Origin: Duffyella gerundensis
GTDB lineage: Bacteria > Pseudomonadota > Gammaproteobacteria > Enterobacterales > Enterobacteriaceae
Assembly: GCF_001517405.1 (NCBI RefSeq)
Contig: NZ_LN907829.1
Location: 1-64,000 of the forward strand
Length of the DNA stretch: 64,000 bases
Reading direction: 5' to 3'
Positions within the stretch are counted from its first letter, which is position 1. Every line of letters starts with the position of its first letter. The notes beneath the pieces are model-generated. The model was not told where the DNA came from and did no database searches. It was given only the letters and a program-made list of their open reading frames with translations. Of the stretch, positions 24,030-33,492 are shown in pieces. Made by a program: the position numbers and the translations under genes.

Positions 24030-24126
24030 ACTCTCTCCTTCTTAAATATAACCGCCCGTTAAAGCGGGCTGATAAATGTATGCTGCAAAACACATGCGTT
24101 TTATCGAATGTATTTTGACAAAATTT

Positions 24127-24480
24127 TTACATGCAGACGGCCTTGCCGTTGGTTGTTGCGTTATCACGTTCGGCCTGCTGACTGAGATGCAAAATGTCGT
24201 CCCGCTGGCACAGATATGCCTGCTCAATGATCGCTGCTGCCCACGCAGGCATGTGTGGCGATAACCGGTAATGGATCCACTTGCCGTCACGTCGGTCGAT
24301 AAGCAGTCCACTCTCTCTGAGCAGGGCCAGATGCCGTGATATTTTTGGCTGTGTTTCTTTCAGGATGTAGACAAGCTCGCAGACGCAAAGCTCGCCTTTT
24401 TCGCGCAACAGCAGTACCAGGCTGAGCCGGGTTTCGTCAGAAAGATTCTTAAAAAGTTGCAGGGGCAGAAGTGGCGGCAT
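24127..24480 (-). CDS. arsR: ArsR repressor of the arsRBC operon
   Basis: A 117-aa protein from ATG 24480 behind AGGAG; an upstream in-frame extension to 24537 is not supported. The classical arsenic site CVCEL is in the first recognition region (KGELCVCELVYILKETQPKI read in part), so it matches the E. coli type ArsR. It should bind upstream of itself and leave on arsenite binding. A 97-bp gap leads to arsB. Confidence 0.93.
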   Translation of the reverse strand: MPPLLPLQLFKNLSDETRLSLVLLLREKGELCVCELVYILKETQPKISRHLALLRESGLLIDRRDGKWIHYRLSPHMPAWAAAIIEQAYLCQRDDILHLSQQAERDNATTNGKAVCM

Positions 24481-24734
24481 AATTTCTCCTTCGTTGCGGA
24501 CAGCAATAAGTCTCGTCCTCTGCAGCCGAAAGGTCAATTTTATATTTATAAATTCATATATGTTATGGCGTGTTGACAGGCTGTTCTGTACAGCTGGATG
24601 AGGGCATAGCGGTTATTAACAGGAGAGTTCGGACCTGCCTGTGCAGGGTCTGACCGCCATGAAGATGGCAGCTTACCGGACGTGAACTTTTCACATAATA
24701 ATGCCGCCATAGCGGTCGGCATTATCACCTGAGG

Positions 24735-25715
24735 TCACACGTTATTGCGCCCCAGCCTGGGGATGAGGCGCACGTAAACCAGTTCGCTGATCAGCTCAAC
24801 CATGGTCTGAGCCACGATTACAGCCGGCAGGACGGGCACCGCGCCCGGAACTGCCAGCGCCAGCGGTAAAATGACCAGAGAGTTTCGGGTAGCGGCACTG
24901 AAGGCAATGGCTCTTCCTGCAGCAGGCTCCAGACGAAAAACCTTAGCCATGCCCCAGCCGCACAAAGGTGCTAACGCAGCAAACGCCACATAGACAGGCA
25001 CTGCCTGAACAGCAACAGACCAGGCTTCACCCAGCTGCGGCAGCATGGCGGCCACAACGATGAAAAGAACTGACGTAGTTGCCGGAACGGGCAGCAGACC
25101 AAGACATTCGGAAGCCTTTTGCGCAAAATGACTTTTGCGGGCCATAAACTGGGTCAGAGCAGCAAGGATCAGGGGGACAGCGATAAGCCAGATGAATGCG
25201 TGAATAAAGGGTGCGGGCTGCACCAGTTCAGAGGCATTTTCGCCAAGAAATAAATGCAGGTATACCGGAAGCAACAGAATCTGCACGATAAGTAAGACCG
25301 GTGTGGAGGCCAGCAAAAGACGGGCATCAGCACGACCAAGTTGCGAAAATGTCACCACGTAATCTATGCAGGGAGTAAGCAGGACCAGAAGAACGCCGAG
25401 GATAAGCAACGGGTTTTGCGGAAGAAAGCTGACCAGTACTGCCACCAGAAGCGGCACTAAAAGGAAATTAGTCAGCAGGAGAGGCAGAATAAAACGCACC
25501 CTCGTGAATGCACCGCCAAGTTCAGCCACGGGCACCTGCAGAAAGGTGACATAGAGCATCGGGGCCAGGGCGGGGTTGATGGCACTTTCAAGGCGGGCTG
25601 TCCCCGGCAAAAGCATTGCTGAAAAACATCCGGCAGCCACTGCAACGAAGTAAATGGCAATCTGACTATGCTCCAGCCAGTCCCTGATCTGTCCTGCTTT
25701 ATTTACTGTTTGCAC
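24735..25715 (-). CDS. Acr3/bile-acid-symporter-type arsenite efflux permease
   Basis: A 326-aa membrane protein with about ten segments. The stretch VLLVLLTPCIDYVVTFSQLG holds a TPCIDY motif with the membrane cysteine that is essential in Acr3 proteins. Other Acr3-like parts are FSAATRNSLVILPLALA and VVAQTMVEL-like VIVAQTMVELISE. It follows an ArsR-family gene in the same direction and so probably gives a second arsenite export route. A more general bile-acid/Na symporter family role cannot be ruled out. Confidence 0.78.
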   Translation of the reverse strand: MQTVNKAGQIRDWLEHSQIAIYFVAVAAGCFSAMLLPGTARLESAINPALAPMLYVTFLQVPVAELGGAFTRVRFILPLLLTNFLLVPLLVAVLVSFLPQNPLLILGVLLVLLTPCIDYVVTFSQLGRADARLLLASTPVLLIVQILLLPVYLHLFLGENASELVQPAPFIHAFIWLIAVPLILAALTQFMARKSHFAQKASECLGLLPVPATTSVLFIVVAAMLPQLGEAWSVAVQAVPVYVAFAALAPLCGWGMAKVFRLEPAAGRAIAFSAATRNSLVILPLALAVPGAVPVLPAVIVAQTMVELISELVYVRLIPRLGRNNV

Positions 25716-25801
25716 AGGCTAAATCCTTTTGTGTTGGTTAATGTGAATGTAAAAGCGATGTTCAGACATTGTTTTCTGGCCCTGTAGGCATACCTGTACA
25801 T

Positions 25802-26128
25802 TTAGAAAATAATTCGATGGCCTGATCGCAATAAAGGCAATGCCCCCTGACAGCAGTCGTGCATCAGGAAGGCGACTAAATCGGCCAGGTCTGTCCAGCA
25901 GGCGCTGTATATAACCGATTTGCCTTCGCGGCGACCGAAGATAAGGCCGGCGTGCTCGAGTTGTTTCAGGTGAAAGGACACTCTGGAGGGGGATGAGGCG
26001 TCAAGAGCAGCAGCAATGTCACCTGCGGACATGGCACCTGCGCCTGACACAACAAGCATTCTGACTATTCTGAGCCGTGATTCATGTGCCAGCGCTGAGA
26101 AAGCAATAAGTGCTCTGGTTTGCTCCAT
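25802..26128 (-). CDS. ArsR-family regulator of the acr3-like gene
   Basis: A 108-aa winged-HTH protein (MSAGDIAAALDASSPSRVSF, then LKQLEHAGLIFGRREGKS). The C-terminal HDCCQG cysteine pair resembles that of the arsR-arsH regulator rather than the CVC type. It lies 86 bases upstream of the acr3-like gene in the same direction. It is the third ArsR-type gene in 5 kb. The next 287 bases upstream hold no gene. Confidence 0.85.
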   Translation of the reverse strand: MEQTRALIAFSALAHESRLRIVRMLVVSGAGAMSAGDIAAALDASSPSRVSFHLKQLEHAGLIFGRREGKSVIYSACWTDLADLVAFLMHDCCQGALPLLRSGHRIIF

Positions 26129-26415
26129 TATAATTCTTCATTTCATGAGTATGTGAAATGAAGGGTGTTTTATTCTGGAAACTTTTACCAGAGGCTATAC
26201 GATGCGGTTGAACCGCTGACGTCACTTTCCAGCGAGCAGGATCAGTCCCGCCAAAATACGCTACGAAACAGACGGAAACTGAATGCTGAGCGATATCACG
26301 CAGATTTTAACGGCAGAATACTCTCTGTTGTCTGAATGGCCGGGCATGGCGGAGTAGCATGACAAAAAAGCCTGTATCTTTAGCGCACCGCCCTGCCGGC
26401 AGCAGAAAAGCAGCA

Positions 26416-26874
26416 TCAGTGTGAATGACTTCCGGCCAGGTGACCTGGAGTGATAACCGGCACAACAGCATCTGATTCTTCTGCCTGCTCAAGCTCGCGC
26501 AGAATACCGCAGTCCCGTGTTGGCCGGTTGGCATTGCAGTGGCTCCGGAGCTCATACAGCTGCTTTTCCAGCATATTCAGTTCCCGAATGCGGGCTTGTA
26601 CATGATGAAGATGTTCGTTTATCAGCGCATTAACCGTACCGCAGTCTGCATCAGGCTGACTGCGCGCCTTTAGGAGCGCCCGGATTTCTTCATGGGTCAT
26701 ATCCAGCGCCCGGCAGCGCCGGATAAACATCAGCCTTTCCAGATGTGCACTGTTGTAATGTCGGTAGTTATTGGTCTGATCACGGAATGCAGCCTGCAGC
26801 AGACCCTCACGTTCGTAATAGCGCACCGTTTCAACCGGACATCCGGCCTGTCGGGCCAGCTCGCCTATTTTCAT
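26416..26874 (-). CDS. cadR: MerR-family Cd(II)/Pb(II)-responsive regulator (CadR/PbrR type)
   Basis: A 152-aa protein. The N-terminal HTH is typical of MerR (KIGELARQAGCPVETVRYYE). Metal-site cysteines fit the CadR/PbrR group: C in DADCGTVNALINEHL, and C-N-A-N-R-P-T-R-D-C in the loop after the dimer helix. It is divergent from the P-type ATPase gene over an 79-bp gap that holds a 19-bp-spaced promoter, the hallmark of MerR activation. It ends in a His-rich tail (GSHSH). Confidence 0.88.
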   Translation of the reverse strand: MKIGELARQAGCPVETVRYYEREGLLQAAFRDQTNNYRHYNSAHLERLMFIRRCRALDMTHEEIRALLKARSQPDADCGTVNALINEHLHHVQARIRELNMLEKQLYELRSHCNANRPTRDCGILRELEQAEESDAVVPVITPGHLAGSHSH

Positions 26875-26892
26875 AATTCATCTCACCTCAGC

Positions 26893-26923
26893 TTGACCCT
26901 GTAGTTACATTAAGGTCTTTAAT
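26893..26923 (+). promoter_or_regulatory. MerR-type promoter of the metal ATPase gene
   Basis: The -35 TTGACC (26893-26898) and -10 TTTAAT (26918-26923) are separated by 19 bp. Inside the spacer the dyad ACC..AAGGT fits a MerR-family operator. The overlong spacer needs untwisting by the metal-bound regulator. Confidence 0.75.
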
Positions 26924-26953
26924 GCCATTATACGTTACTAACGGGATAAAAAA

Positions 26954-29584
26954 ATGAGTGACTGCTGCAGTAATAATAAATGTGGCTCAGCTGCAACCGG
27001 AGAGGAAACGGCTCCTGAAAATACCGCAACTTACCCGACAGAGGCCTCTGGTAAAGCGCTGCCAAAAACGGCTGAGGCCACACCGGCCTGCTGTAACTCC
27101 GGGAGCTGCTGCTCACCGGAAAGCCAGAGTCAGCCGTCCGAACGGGTTGCTAAGCGTGCCGGCAACAATGACGTTCAGACGCATCTGCGCATCATGCAGA
27201 TGGACTGCCCGACGGAAGAGACGCTGCTCCGTAAAAAACTGGACAAACTATCTGCTGTCCGGAATCTTGACTTTAATCTGATGCAGAGGGTGCTCACTGT
27301 GACCCATACGTCTCAGGCGCTGGAGCCGGTTCTGCAGGCGGTGCGTTCACTGGGTTTTAAGCCGGAACTGATTGATAAAGTAGCCCAGCCTGAAGTCAGT
27401 AGCTGTTCAGGCCGCGAGGCGGAAAGCCTTTGCGGATCCTGTTGTTCGCCTGAACCTGCCACACTCAGTGAGCTGCAGACGCAGCAGGTGACAGCTGACG
27501 GGGTGCGTACCAGCATCCGGATCATGCAGATGGACTGTCCGGTTGAAGAAGGCATGATCCGTAAAAAGCTGGATGGTATGGCTGCCGTAAAGGAACTGGA
27601 TTTCAACCTTATGCAACGCGTCCTGACGGTGGTTCACTCACCGGATGCGCTGGAGCCGGTTCTGGCCGCCATTCGTTCGCTGGGTTTTGAACCTGAACTT
27701 CCTGACAGCAGTGGCCGGCACGCAGCCACCGAGGAAAGGAAAAAACCATGGTGGCCACTGGCGCTGGCCGGTGTGGCGGCAATCGCCGCCGAAGCCATGC
27801 ACTGGATGGGCATGCCGGAGTGGCTGGAGGCCATACTGGCGCTGACAGCGGTGGTCTCCTGCGGACTGACAACCTACAAAAAAGGCTGGATTGCCCTGCG
27901 CAACGGCAACCTGAATATTAACGCTCTGATGAGCATTGCTGTGACCGGTGCACTTGCGCTTGGACAGTGGCCGGAAGCCGCCATGGTGATGGTGCTGTTC
28001 ACTATTGCGGAGCTGATCGAGGCCAAATCACTTGATCGGGCTCGCAATGCCATTGGTTCACTGATGAAACTGACACCGGATAAAGCCGCGGTTCAACAAC
28101 CTGACGGCACCTGGAAGGAAACAGAGGCAAGGCTTGTTCCGCTGGGAAGCGTTATAAGGGTAAGACCCGGAGAGCGAATTGCTCTTGACGGTACATTTCT
28201 TTATGGCCGCTCAGAAATCAATCAGTCTTCAATTACCGGTGAAAGCCTGCCTGTTGATAAAAATGAAGGTGATCCGATATTTGCCGGTACGATTAACGGC
28301 TCAGGAGCGTTCGAGTATCGGGTTACTGCAGCAGCAAATGATACTGTGCTTGCGCGCATTATTCATGCTGTCGAAGAAGCCCAGGGAGAGAAGGCACCTA
28401 TACAGAGATTCATTGACAAATTCTCTCGTATTTATACGCCGGTGGTTTTTCTGGTTGCCGCCGCGGTTGCTGTTATACCGCCTCTTATTGAAGGGCAGGG
28501 CTGGCAGGAGTGGATTTATAAGGCGCTCGTCATGCTGGTGATCGCCTGCCCCTGTGCTCTGGTTATCTCAACGCCTGTGACTATTGTCAGTGGCCTGACT
28601 GCTGCTGCACGCAAAGGGATTCTGATTAAAGGCGGAGTTTATCTTGAGGAAGGCCGCCGTCTTAAGTGGCTTGCGATGGATAAAACCGGCACCATCACCA
28701 CGGGTAAGGCGAAGCTGACAGATATCATCATCGACGAAACTATTCCTGAGTGGGAAGGACGGATACTGGCAGTAAGCCTTGCGGGATATTCCGCTCATCC
28801 TGTCTCGCAGGCGATAGTTTCTGCAGCACCGGTAGCGATGCTTTATGCAGTTGAGGATTTTGAAGATTTGCCGGGACGGGGAATACGGGGAAACATAAAC
28901 GGTGAGCCATATTGCCTTGGAAATATCAGGCTGACACAGGATATCCCGGGCTTTTCGGAGGCTAATCAATCAACAATAGATAGTCTTGAAGCTCAGGGAA
29001 AAACTGTAGTTATACTCAGCAATTCAACCCAGGTAGTGGGTATATTCGCAGTGGCGGATACGGTCAGGGAAAGCAGCCTTGAAGCCGTAAAGGAATTACG
29101 TCGTCTTGGCGTTCGAACCATTATGTTGACCGGCGATAATGCTTATACGGCTAAAGCTATCGCTGCTCAGGTTGGTATAGATGAAGTCAGAGGTAATCAA
29201 CTGCCTGAAGATAAGCTCCAGGTCATTGAATCATTACATACGCGGGGTTCCACGGGTATGGTTGGTGACGGCATTAATGACGCCCCTGCACTTGCCCGAG
29301 CTGATATTGGTTTTGCCATGGGTGCAATGGGAACGGATACTGCTATTGAAACTGCAGATGTTGCGCTCATGGACGATGACTTACGCAGGATCCCTGACTT
29401 TATTCGGTTGTCCAGGCAGACATACAGGATACTGATACAGAATATCATTCTGGCTATCGGAATAAAGGCGGTATTCCTTTTCCTGACCATTGCCGGATTA
29501 GGAACCATGTGGATGGCCGTTTTTGCTGATGTTGGGGCAAGCCTTCTGGTTGTGGCAAATGGGCTGCGGCTGTTGCGCAAATAG
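26954..29584 (+). CDS. cadA: Heavy-metal-translocating P-type ATPase (CadA/ZntA/PbrA group)
   Basis: An 876-aa protein, longer than ZntA (732 aa). The N-terminus has three Cys-rich clusters (SDCCSNNKCG, CCNSGSCCSPES, CGSCCSPEP) and two degenerate metal-binding domains with MDCPTEE and MDCPVEE in place of GMxCxxC. The catalytic core is complete: TGES, the membrane motif CPCALVIST, the phosphorylation site DKTGTIT, AHPVSQA and GDGINDAPAL. It should export Cd2+, Pb2+ or Zn2+ from the cytoplasm. It is controlled by the divergent MerR-type gene. Confidence 0.93.
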   Translation: MSDCCSNNKCGSAATGEETAPENTATYPTEASGKALPKTAEATPACCNSGSCCSPESQSQPSERVAKRAGNNDVQTHLRIMQMDCPTEETLLRKKLDKLSAVRNLDFNLMQRVLTVTHTSQALEPVLQAVRSLGFKPELIDKVAQPEVSSCSGREAESLCGSCCSPEPATLSELQTQQVTADGVRTSIRIMQMDCPVEEGMIRKKLDGMAAVKELDFNLMQRVLTVVHSPDALEPVLAAIRSLGFEPELPDSSGRHAATEERKKPWWPLALAGVAAIAAEAMHWMGMPEWLEAILALTAVVSCGLTTYKKGWIALRNGNLNINALMSIAVTGALALGQWPEAAMVMVLFTIAELIEAKSLDRARNAIGSLMKLTPDKAAVQQPDGTWKETEARLVPLGSVIRVRPGERIALDGTFLYGRSEINQSSITGESLPVDKNEGDPIFAGTINGSGAFEYRVTAAANDTVLARIIHAVEEAQGEKAPIQRFIDKFSRIYTPVVFLVAAAVAVIPPLIEGQGWQEWIYKALVMLVIACPCALVISTPVTIVSGLTAAARKGILIKGGVYLEEGRRLKWLAMDKTGTITTGKAKLTDIIIDETIPEWEGRILAVSLAGYSAHPVSQAIVSAAPVAMLYAVEDFEDLPGRGIRGNINGEPYCLGNIRLTQDIPGFSEANQSTIDSLEAQGKTVVILSNSTQVVGIFAVADTVRESSLEAVKELRRLGVRTIMLTGDNAYTAKAIAAQVGIDEVRGNQLPEDKLQVIESLHTRGSTGMVGDGINDAPALARADIGFAMGAMGTDTAIETADVALMDDDLRRIPDFIRLSRQTYRILIQNIILAIGIKAVFLFLTIAGLGTMWMAVFADVGASLLVVANGLRLLRK

Positions 29585-29698
29585 TGTGCTCAGCTGACGT
29601 GCGTCGGGCATTCTGTTAACAGTTCAGATAAATGAAATCTGGCTCAGTAAGCGATGCGTCACCAGCGCGATGTTTAAACGAAACCGGTTCATAAGGTG

Positions 29699-31822
29699 CT
29701 AACAGATGCGGTTCTTCTCTATTTTTTCAAGAGCCGCATTCAGCTTTTCCACATCGCACTCTATAACCGCCTTTTCATCTACGGTCAGTGGAACTTCCTC
29801 CAGATAGCGTTTTATCGAAGCCTTACTCTCGAGTAGTAACCCTTTTGCACTTGATTTTGGCAGATTAAAATCACACCCGACGCATGCCATTCGATGAGGA
29901 CAATTACTCCAGAAGGGATTGGAGCAATAAGAGTCACCAAGATCATAGTAAGTAGCTGGCCCTGAAAGAGTACTCGCCGCCGGATCATGGTCAATGAGCA
30001 CGCTAATCATGTGCGCTACCCGGTCAGCTTTAACAAAAGAGGCTGCCAGCTGTGTCGGGCGTATACGAATATAATGCATGGTGGACTGCGGCGAAGAGTG
30101 GCCTGACCATTGCATCAACTCGTATAACGACATGCCCTGAGGAACACTGGCCAGGGCAGTTACGGCCGATGCGCGTCCCCTGTGGCTGGTAATAGCGCCC
30201 CGGCTGTCTTCCTGCGGCATTCCTGCCCGGACACAGAGAACCGGTATAACGGTGCGGTTTATTATGTCTCTTCCCACAGGTTTGCCACGAAACTGAAACA
30301 GAAAACGGACTTTTTCACCGGTGCGTTCATCCGTCAGAGCTGCCTGCTCTTCAGGTCGTTCTGCCAGCCAGATATCGACATATTTTTTCACCGCAGCGGA
30401 AACCGGTTTAACAAAGGCTTTAGATGTCTTACCGGCTGGTACGTTCAGGTAACAAAGCGTCCCGGCAGGAATGCTACTGCCGTCGTCCCGGTTAATATCT
30501 TCCAGCTGTGGAGTGATGCAGCCTGCGGTCAGGCGCATCAGCTCATTTTGACGCAGCCCTGCATGCGTCCAGATGACCGCCATAGCCTGGAGCATAGACA
30601 GGGGGTAATGGATTTCACTCAGCAAATCTTCCTGACGCAGGTTCAGGCTTGCCCAGACCAGTTTCAGCCAGACCGGATCATCAATAACCCGGGGACTGAC
30701 GCCCTGACGAAACAGCGGCGTATCAGGCGTCGAGAGATGGCGGGCCGGACTGAATTTAAGCCGTCCCCATCCCCAGTTCTCGTAGTCGATCATAAAGCGG
30801 CGAACGGCATACACAAAACCGGCACGGGAGTTTGGCAGCATAGGCTCTCCGGAGCGTACAGATCGGCGGGCTCCTCGTGTCGTGCCCAACGAAAGTTCAT
30901 CAACCTTCATTCTTCCGACTGCCGCAATGAAGCTGGCGCAAATCTCCATCGTCCAGTCTGACGGCTCGCGTATTTCCGGGTGTTCCCGGGCGAGCCACAG
31001 GCCGCAGCGGAGGATAAAGCTGTACTGACTCTCTCTGGAGCGGGGACGAAGCACTGAGGTTTCCCTCCACCGCCGGCACCATGCTACCCAGGGCTGTGCG
31101 ATGTTGTCCGTCGGTTTTTCGTGCCATTCCTGGTAATTGCGCATACGCACGGGGCTTTTAATGATGCCCAGTGCGGCAAGCGCATGCGAAACCCTGCCCA
31201 CTGTCCTTGCGTTCCCGCGATCGTGGTATTTCTGCGCGCGCCACAGGAGATCGGTCGTAAAGCTTTCGAGCTGAGGATTACTGTTCATCATCATCAGTAT
31301 GCCCAACAGGGCTGACAGCTGATTTTTCTGGTTCTTACGTTTGTATCCCAGTGAAACCAGAGTGTCCGTCAGACGGTTGAGCTCCTGAGTAAAAAATTTC
31401 CGGCCATAGATGGCACTGGCGTACAGCGATGGAGCACCATGGTGCGGGAGGCTGAACGGTGAGGGAAATGGACCAAGATGGAAGGCAAAGGCTGCAATAA
31501 GAGGTCTGCCTGAACGGTGCTGCTGGCACAGCGCCAGCCACTTTTCTGATTCCCACAGCCAGCAGGGTTGCCCTGTCCGGTGTATCTCCGCCAGAACGGC
31601 AGAAAGGATAATCCTGACGAGTCTGTCACTGGTGCCGCTGCGGTCTGCAATATCCTGAAAAGGTCGCAGTAAAGATGACAGCGGACCCTGCTGGTTCAGA
31701 GCAGAGGAGCGTTTTTGCCCGGTGCTTAACGCCTCGCGCTCTTCAGTGCTTAACATATCTTTCAGCTGATAATCTGAACGACTGAAAGGGACATAATTAT
31801 GAATGTCTGTTTCTGCTTTCAT
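29699..31822 (-). CDS. Large tyrosine recombinase of a two-gene module, copy 1
   Basis: A 707-aa protein from ATG 31822, four bases after the stop of the partner gene; a longer frame to 31975 overlaps that gene and is rejected. The C-terminal catalytic domain has the first Arg in HAGLRQNELMRL, the SHRGR box, WSGHSSPQSTMHYIRI with the tyrosine, and then a cysteine-rich zinc-ribbon-like part (CSNPFWSNCPHRMACVGC). This plan resembles TnpB of Tn554-like site-specific transposons. It is about 90% identical by eye to 57654-59768; the last 15 residues differ. It probably acts with the smaller recombinase, which is broken in this copy. Confidence 0.82.
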   Translation of the reverse strand: MKAETDIHNYVPFSRSDYQLKDMLSTEEREALSTGQKRSSALNQQGPLSSLLRPFQDIADRSGTSDRLVRIILSAVLAEIHRTGQPCWLWESEKWLALCQQHRSGRPLIAAFAFHLGPFPSPFSLPHHGAPSLYASAIYGRKFFTQELNRLTDTLVSLGYKRKNQKNQLSALLGILMMMNSNPQLESFTTDLLWRAQKYHDRGNARTVGRVSHALAALGIIKSPVRMRNYQEWHEKPTDNIAQPWVAWCRRWRETSVLRPRSRESQYSFILRCGLWLAREHPEIREPSDWTMEICASFIAAVGRMKVDELSLGTTRGARRSVRSGEPMLPNSRAGFVYAVRRFMIDYENWGWGRLKFSPARHLSTPDTPLFRQGVSPRVIDDPVWLKLVWASLNLRQEDLLSEIHYPLSMLQAMAVIWTHAGLRQNELMRLTAGCITPQLEDINRDDGSSIPAGTLCYLNVPAGKTSKAFVKPVSAAVKKYVDIWLAERPEEQAALTDERTGEKVRFLFQFRGKPVGRDIINRTVIPVLCVRAGMPQEDSRGAITSHRGRASAVTALASVPQGMSLYELMQWSGHSSPQSTMHYIRIRPTQLAASFVKADRVAHMISVLIDHDPAASTLSGPATYYDLGDSYCSNPFWSNCPHRMACVGCDFNLPKSSAKGLLLESKASIKRYLEEVPLTVDEKAVIECDVEKLNAALEKIEKNRIC

Positions 31823-31826
31823 CACA

Positions 31827-32809
31827 CTACCCCGTCTGAAAGATAAGCCCTGCGATCCTGCGGTCGGTTTCAGCGACGGCAGCAGCCATGCGGGCAGCCA
31901 TATCCGTTCCCGACAGATGAATATAAATTTGTGTGGTGCGTGGGTCCCTGTGCCCTGCATACGTAGCCAGTTCATGCAGTTTCCATCCGGCCCGCGCCAG
32001 GTGCGTCAGCCGGAGGTGACGAAAACTATGCGTGGTGATGTCTGGCTGATCAGCCTCTGTCGCCCACTTCCGCACGGTCTTACTCCAGCTCCAGAACGAG
32101 AACGGAGCGCCGTAATTACGGTCAGAGGCGGAACGGAACAGAGCACCGCCTGACCAGCCTGCCAGCCGTAGCTGCCGAAAATGGTTTGCCAGTACCGGCA
32201 TAACGTCGGCGCTGTAGCAAACTATTCTTTCCCGTCTGCTTTTCGTCGTCTCTGCACGGATGCGGATCAGGCGGTGAGCCAGATCAATGTCCTCAAGCCT
32301 CAGAGCTGTCACTTCCGTGCGCCGGAGCGCGCCATAATAAGCCAGAGCAAGCATCAGCCGGTCACGCAGAGACGCACCAGAAACGTGTTTCAGGAACCTG
32401 AGCCACTGCCCGTCATCGGGAATACAGGGTAATCGCGTAATACGCGGCACCAGACCGCGGCCGGAAGTGAGATTACCAGGTAAACCTGAACGGGGTAGCG
32501 GATTAAGGCCGCATACATCCTGGTAAATCAGAAAGTCATACCAGAGACGAAGAGCTGAAATGCGCAACTGGAGTGTCGCGCTGGCAACGGATGACGGCAT
32601 ATCAGGGAGCTGAGGGCGGATATACCCTGCAATGTCTTCAAAGGAAGCCCTTTCAGGGCTATATCGTGTATTTCACAGAAGGCAAAAAAATGTGTCAGGG
32701 TACTTCGATAGGCTTTAATGGTTGCGCTGGCTCTGCCTAAATCCGAAAGAATTTTAAGCCACTGCTCAGCCAGCAGAAGCGCAGATGTGGAATGCATGGT
32801 GGTGTTCAC
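31827..32809 (-). pseudogene. Small tyrosine recombinase of the module, frameshifted copy
   Basis: Compared with the intact copy at 59746-60756, one base is missing near 32657, where the intact copy reads ATTGCTCCTGAAAG and this one ATAGCCCTGAAAG. The N-terminal 50 residues are therefore in one frame and the catalytic part (31827-32600) in another. The catalytic residues remain: ALRRTEVTALRLEDID, HSFRHLRLTH, YAGHRDPRTTQIYIHL. It could be inactive, leaving the large recombinase alone, or rescued by the intact copy in trans. Confidence 0.8.
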
Positions 32810-32879
32810 GGCCTTCCCCTTTCAGCTCATAAAAACTGATTAAAGTTTATACCGAAGATGTTGCATTCCACTTAACTTA

Positions 32880-33116
32880 CTAAAGCCCGTAGTTCGAACT
32901 GAAAATAAAGACTTTTTCGGAATAGAGCTGATCCTTTAGCTGAAACCATGGTACGCCCATTTTTATGCCTAGCGCTTTTGCGGCCGCGCTGCGCGCAATA
33001 ACACATCCGTCATTATTACTGAGCACCACAACGGGTTTACCCCGTAAATCCGGCCGAAACAGCGCCTCGCAGCTGGCATAAAATGAATTAACGTCGGCAA
33101 GTCCAAACATGGGCAT
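32880..33116 (-). pseudogene. umuC: Truncated umuC (5' part only)
   Basis: The first 78 residues match UmuC (FGLADVNSFYASCEALF, VVLSNNDGCVIARSAAAK, FSSNYGL) and end at the module junction, where TAG is formed at the border. Nearly 350 residues including the catalytic Asp-Glu are missing. Its identity to the intact umuC at 19-20 kb is high but not complete, so it is a different lineage rather than a recent duplication. Confidence 0.9.
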
Positions 33117-33118
33117 AA

Positions 33119-33223
33119 CTAACTCCGGCATGCATACATGTTTTTAAAGACTCCAGCAGCGCAAGAGGCAGTAAAGGGCTGCCAAATCAGCGTCAGAGAC
33201 GGCGTTGATAAAATGGAGTTCAT
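33119..33223 (-). pseudogene. umuD: umuD remnant
   Basis: A 34-codon frame between the LexA box and umuC'. SLTLIWQPFTASC resembles the N-terminus of the intact UmuD here (GLTLMWPPIFTP). The cleavage site, the Ser/Lys dyad and most of the protein are gone, so an internal deletion is likely. A 20-codon frame overlaps it upstream as ATGA. The relation is suggested by a short stretch only. Confidence 0.4.
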
Positions 33224-33300
33224 TTTTGAAAGTCCCGGGCGTATTGCACTGAGCGGGGCGGTATGAAATCAGAGGCAGGCATAAGTTTTCCCTTTAATAA

Positions 33301-33320
33301 TACTGTTTATAAAAACAGTA
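33301..33320 (-). promoter_or_regulatory. LexA box of the degraded umuDC
   Basis: TACTGTTTATAAAAACAGTA is a full LexA box. It is now upstream of remnants only, but SOS induction could still drive transcription into the recombinase module. Confidence 0.88.
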
Positions 33321-33492
33321 TTATTGAGTATCAATGCACAGGCAAGTGGATGATGCATGCTCTTGGCAGAAAGGGTATACCCCACTGATCGGTTTTCGCT
33401 GTTGCTGAAAAGGGGCTCAGCTGACGACAACCTTACTCCGGGTGTAGTTTGTCAGGCTTTATGACCTAAAGCCTGACATACGTGGAGTAAAA

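Larger units (their letters stand above)
29640..32881 (-). mobile_element. Two-gene tyrosine recombinase module, copy 1
   Basis: The right end is at 32881: the sequence up to CTTAACTTACT is shared with copy 2 (ends at 60828) and then diverges. Here the end cuts directly into a umuC gene. The left end is not defined, because the last part of the large recombinase genes differs; 29640 is a guess. No terminal inverted repeats were found, in line with tyrosine-recombinase elements. Confidence 0.6.
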
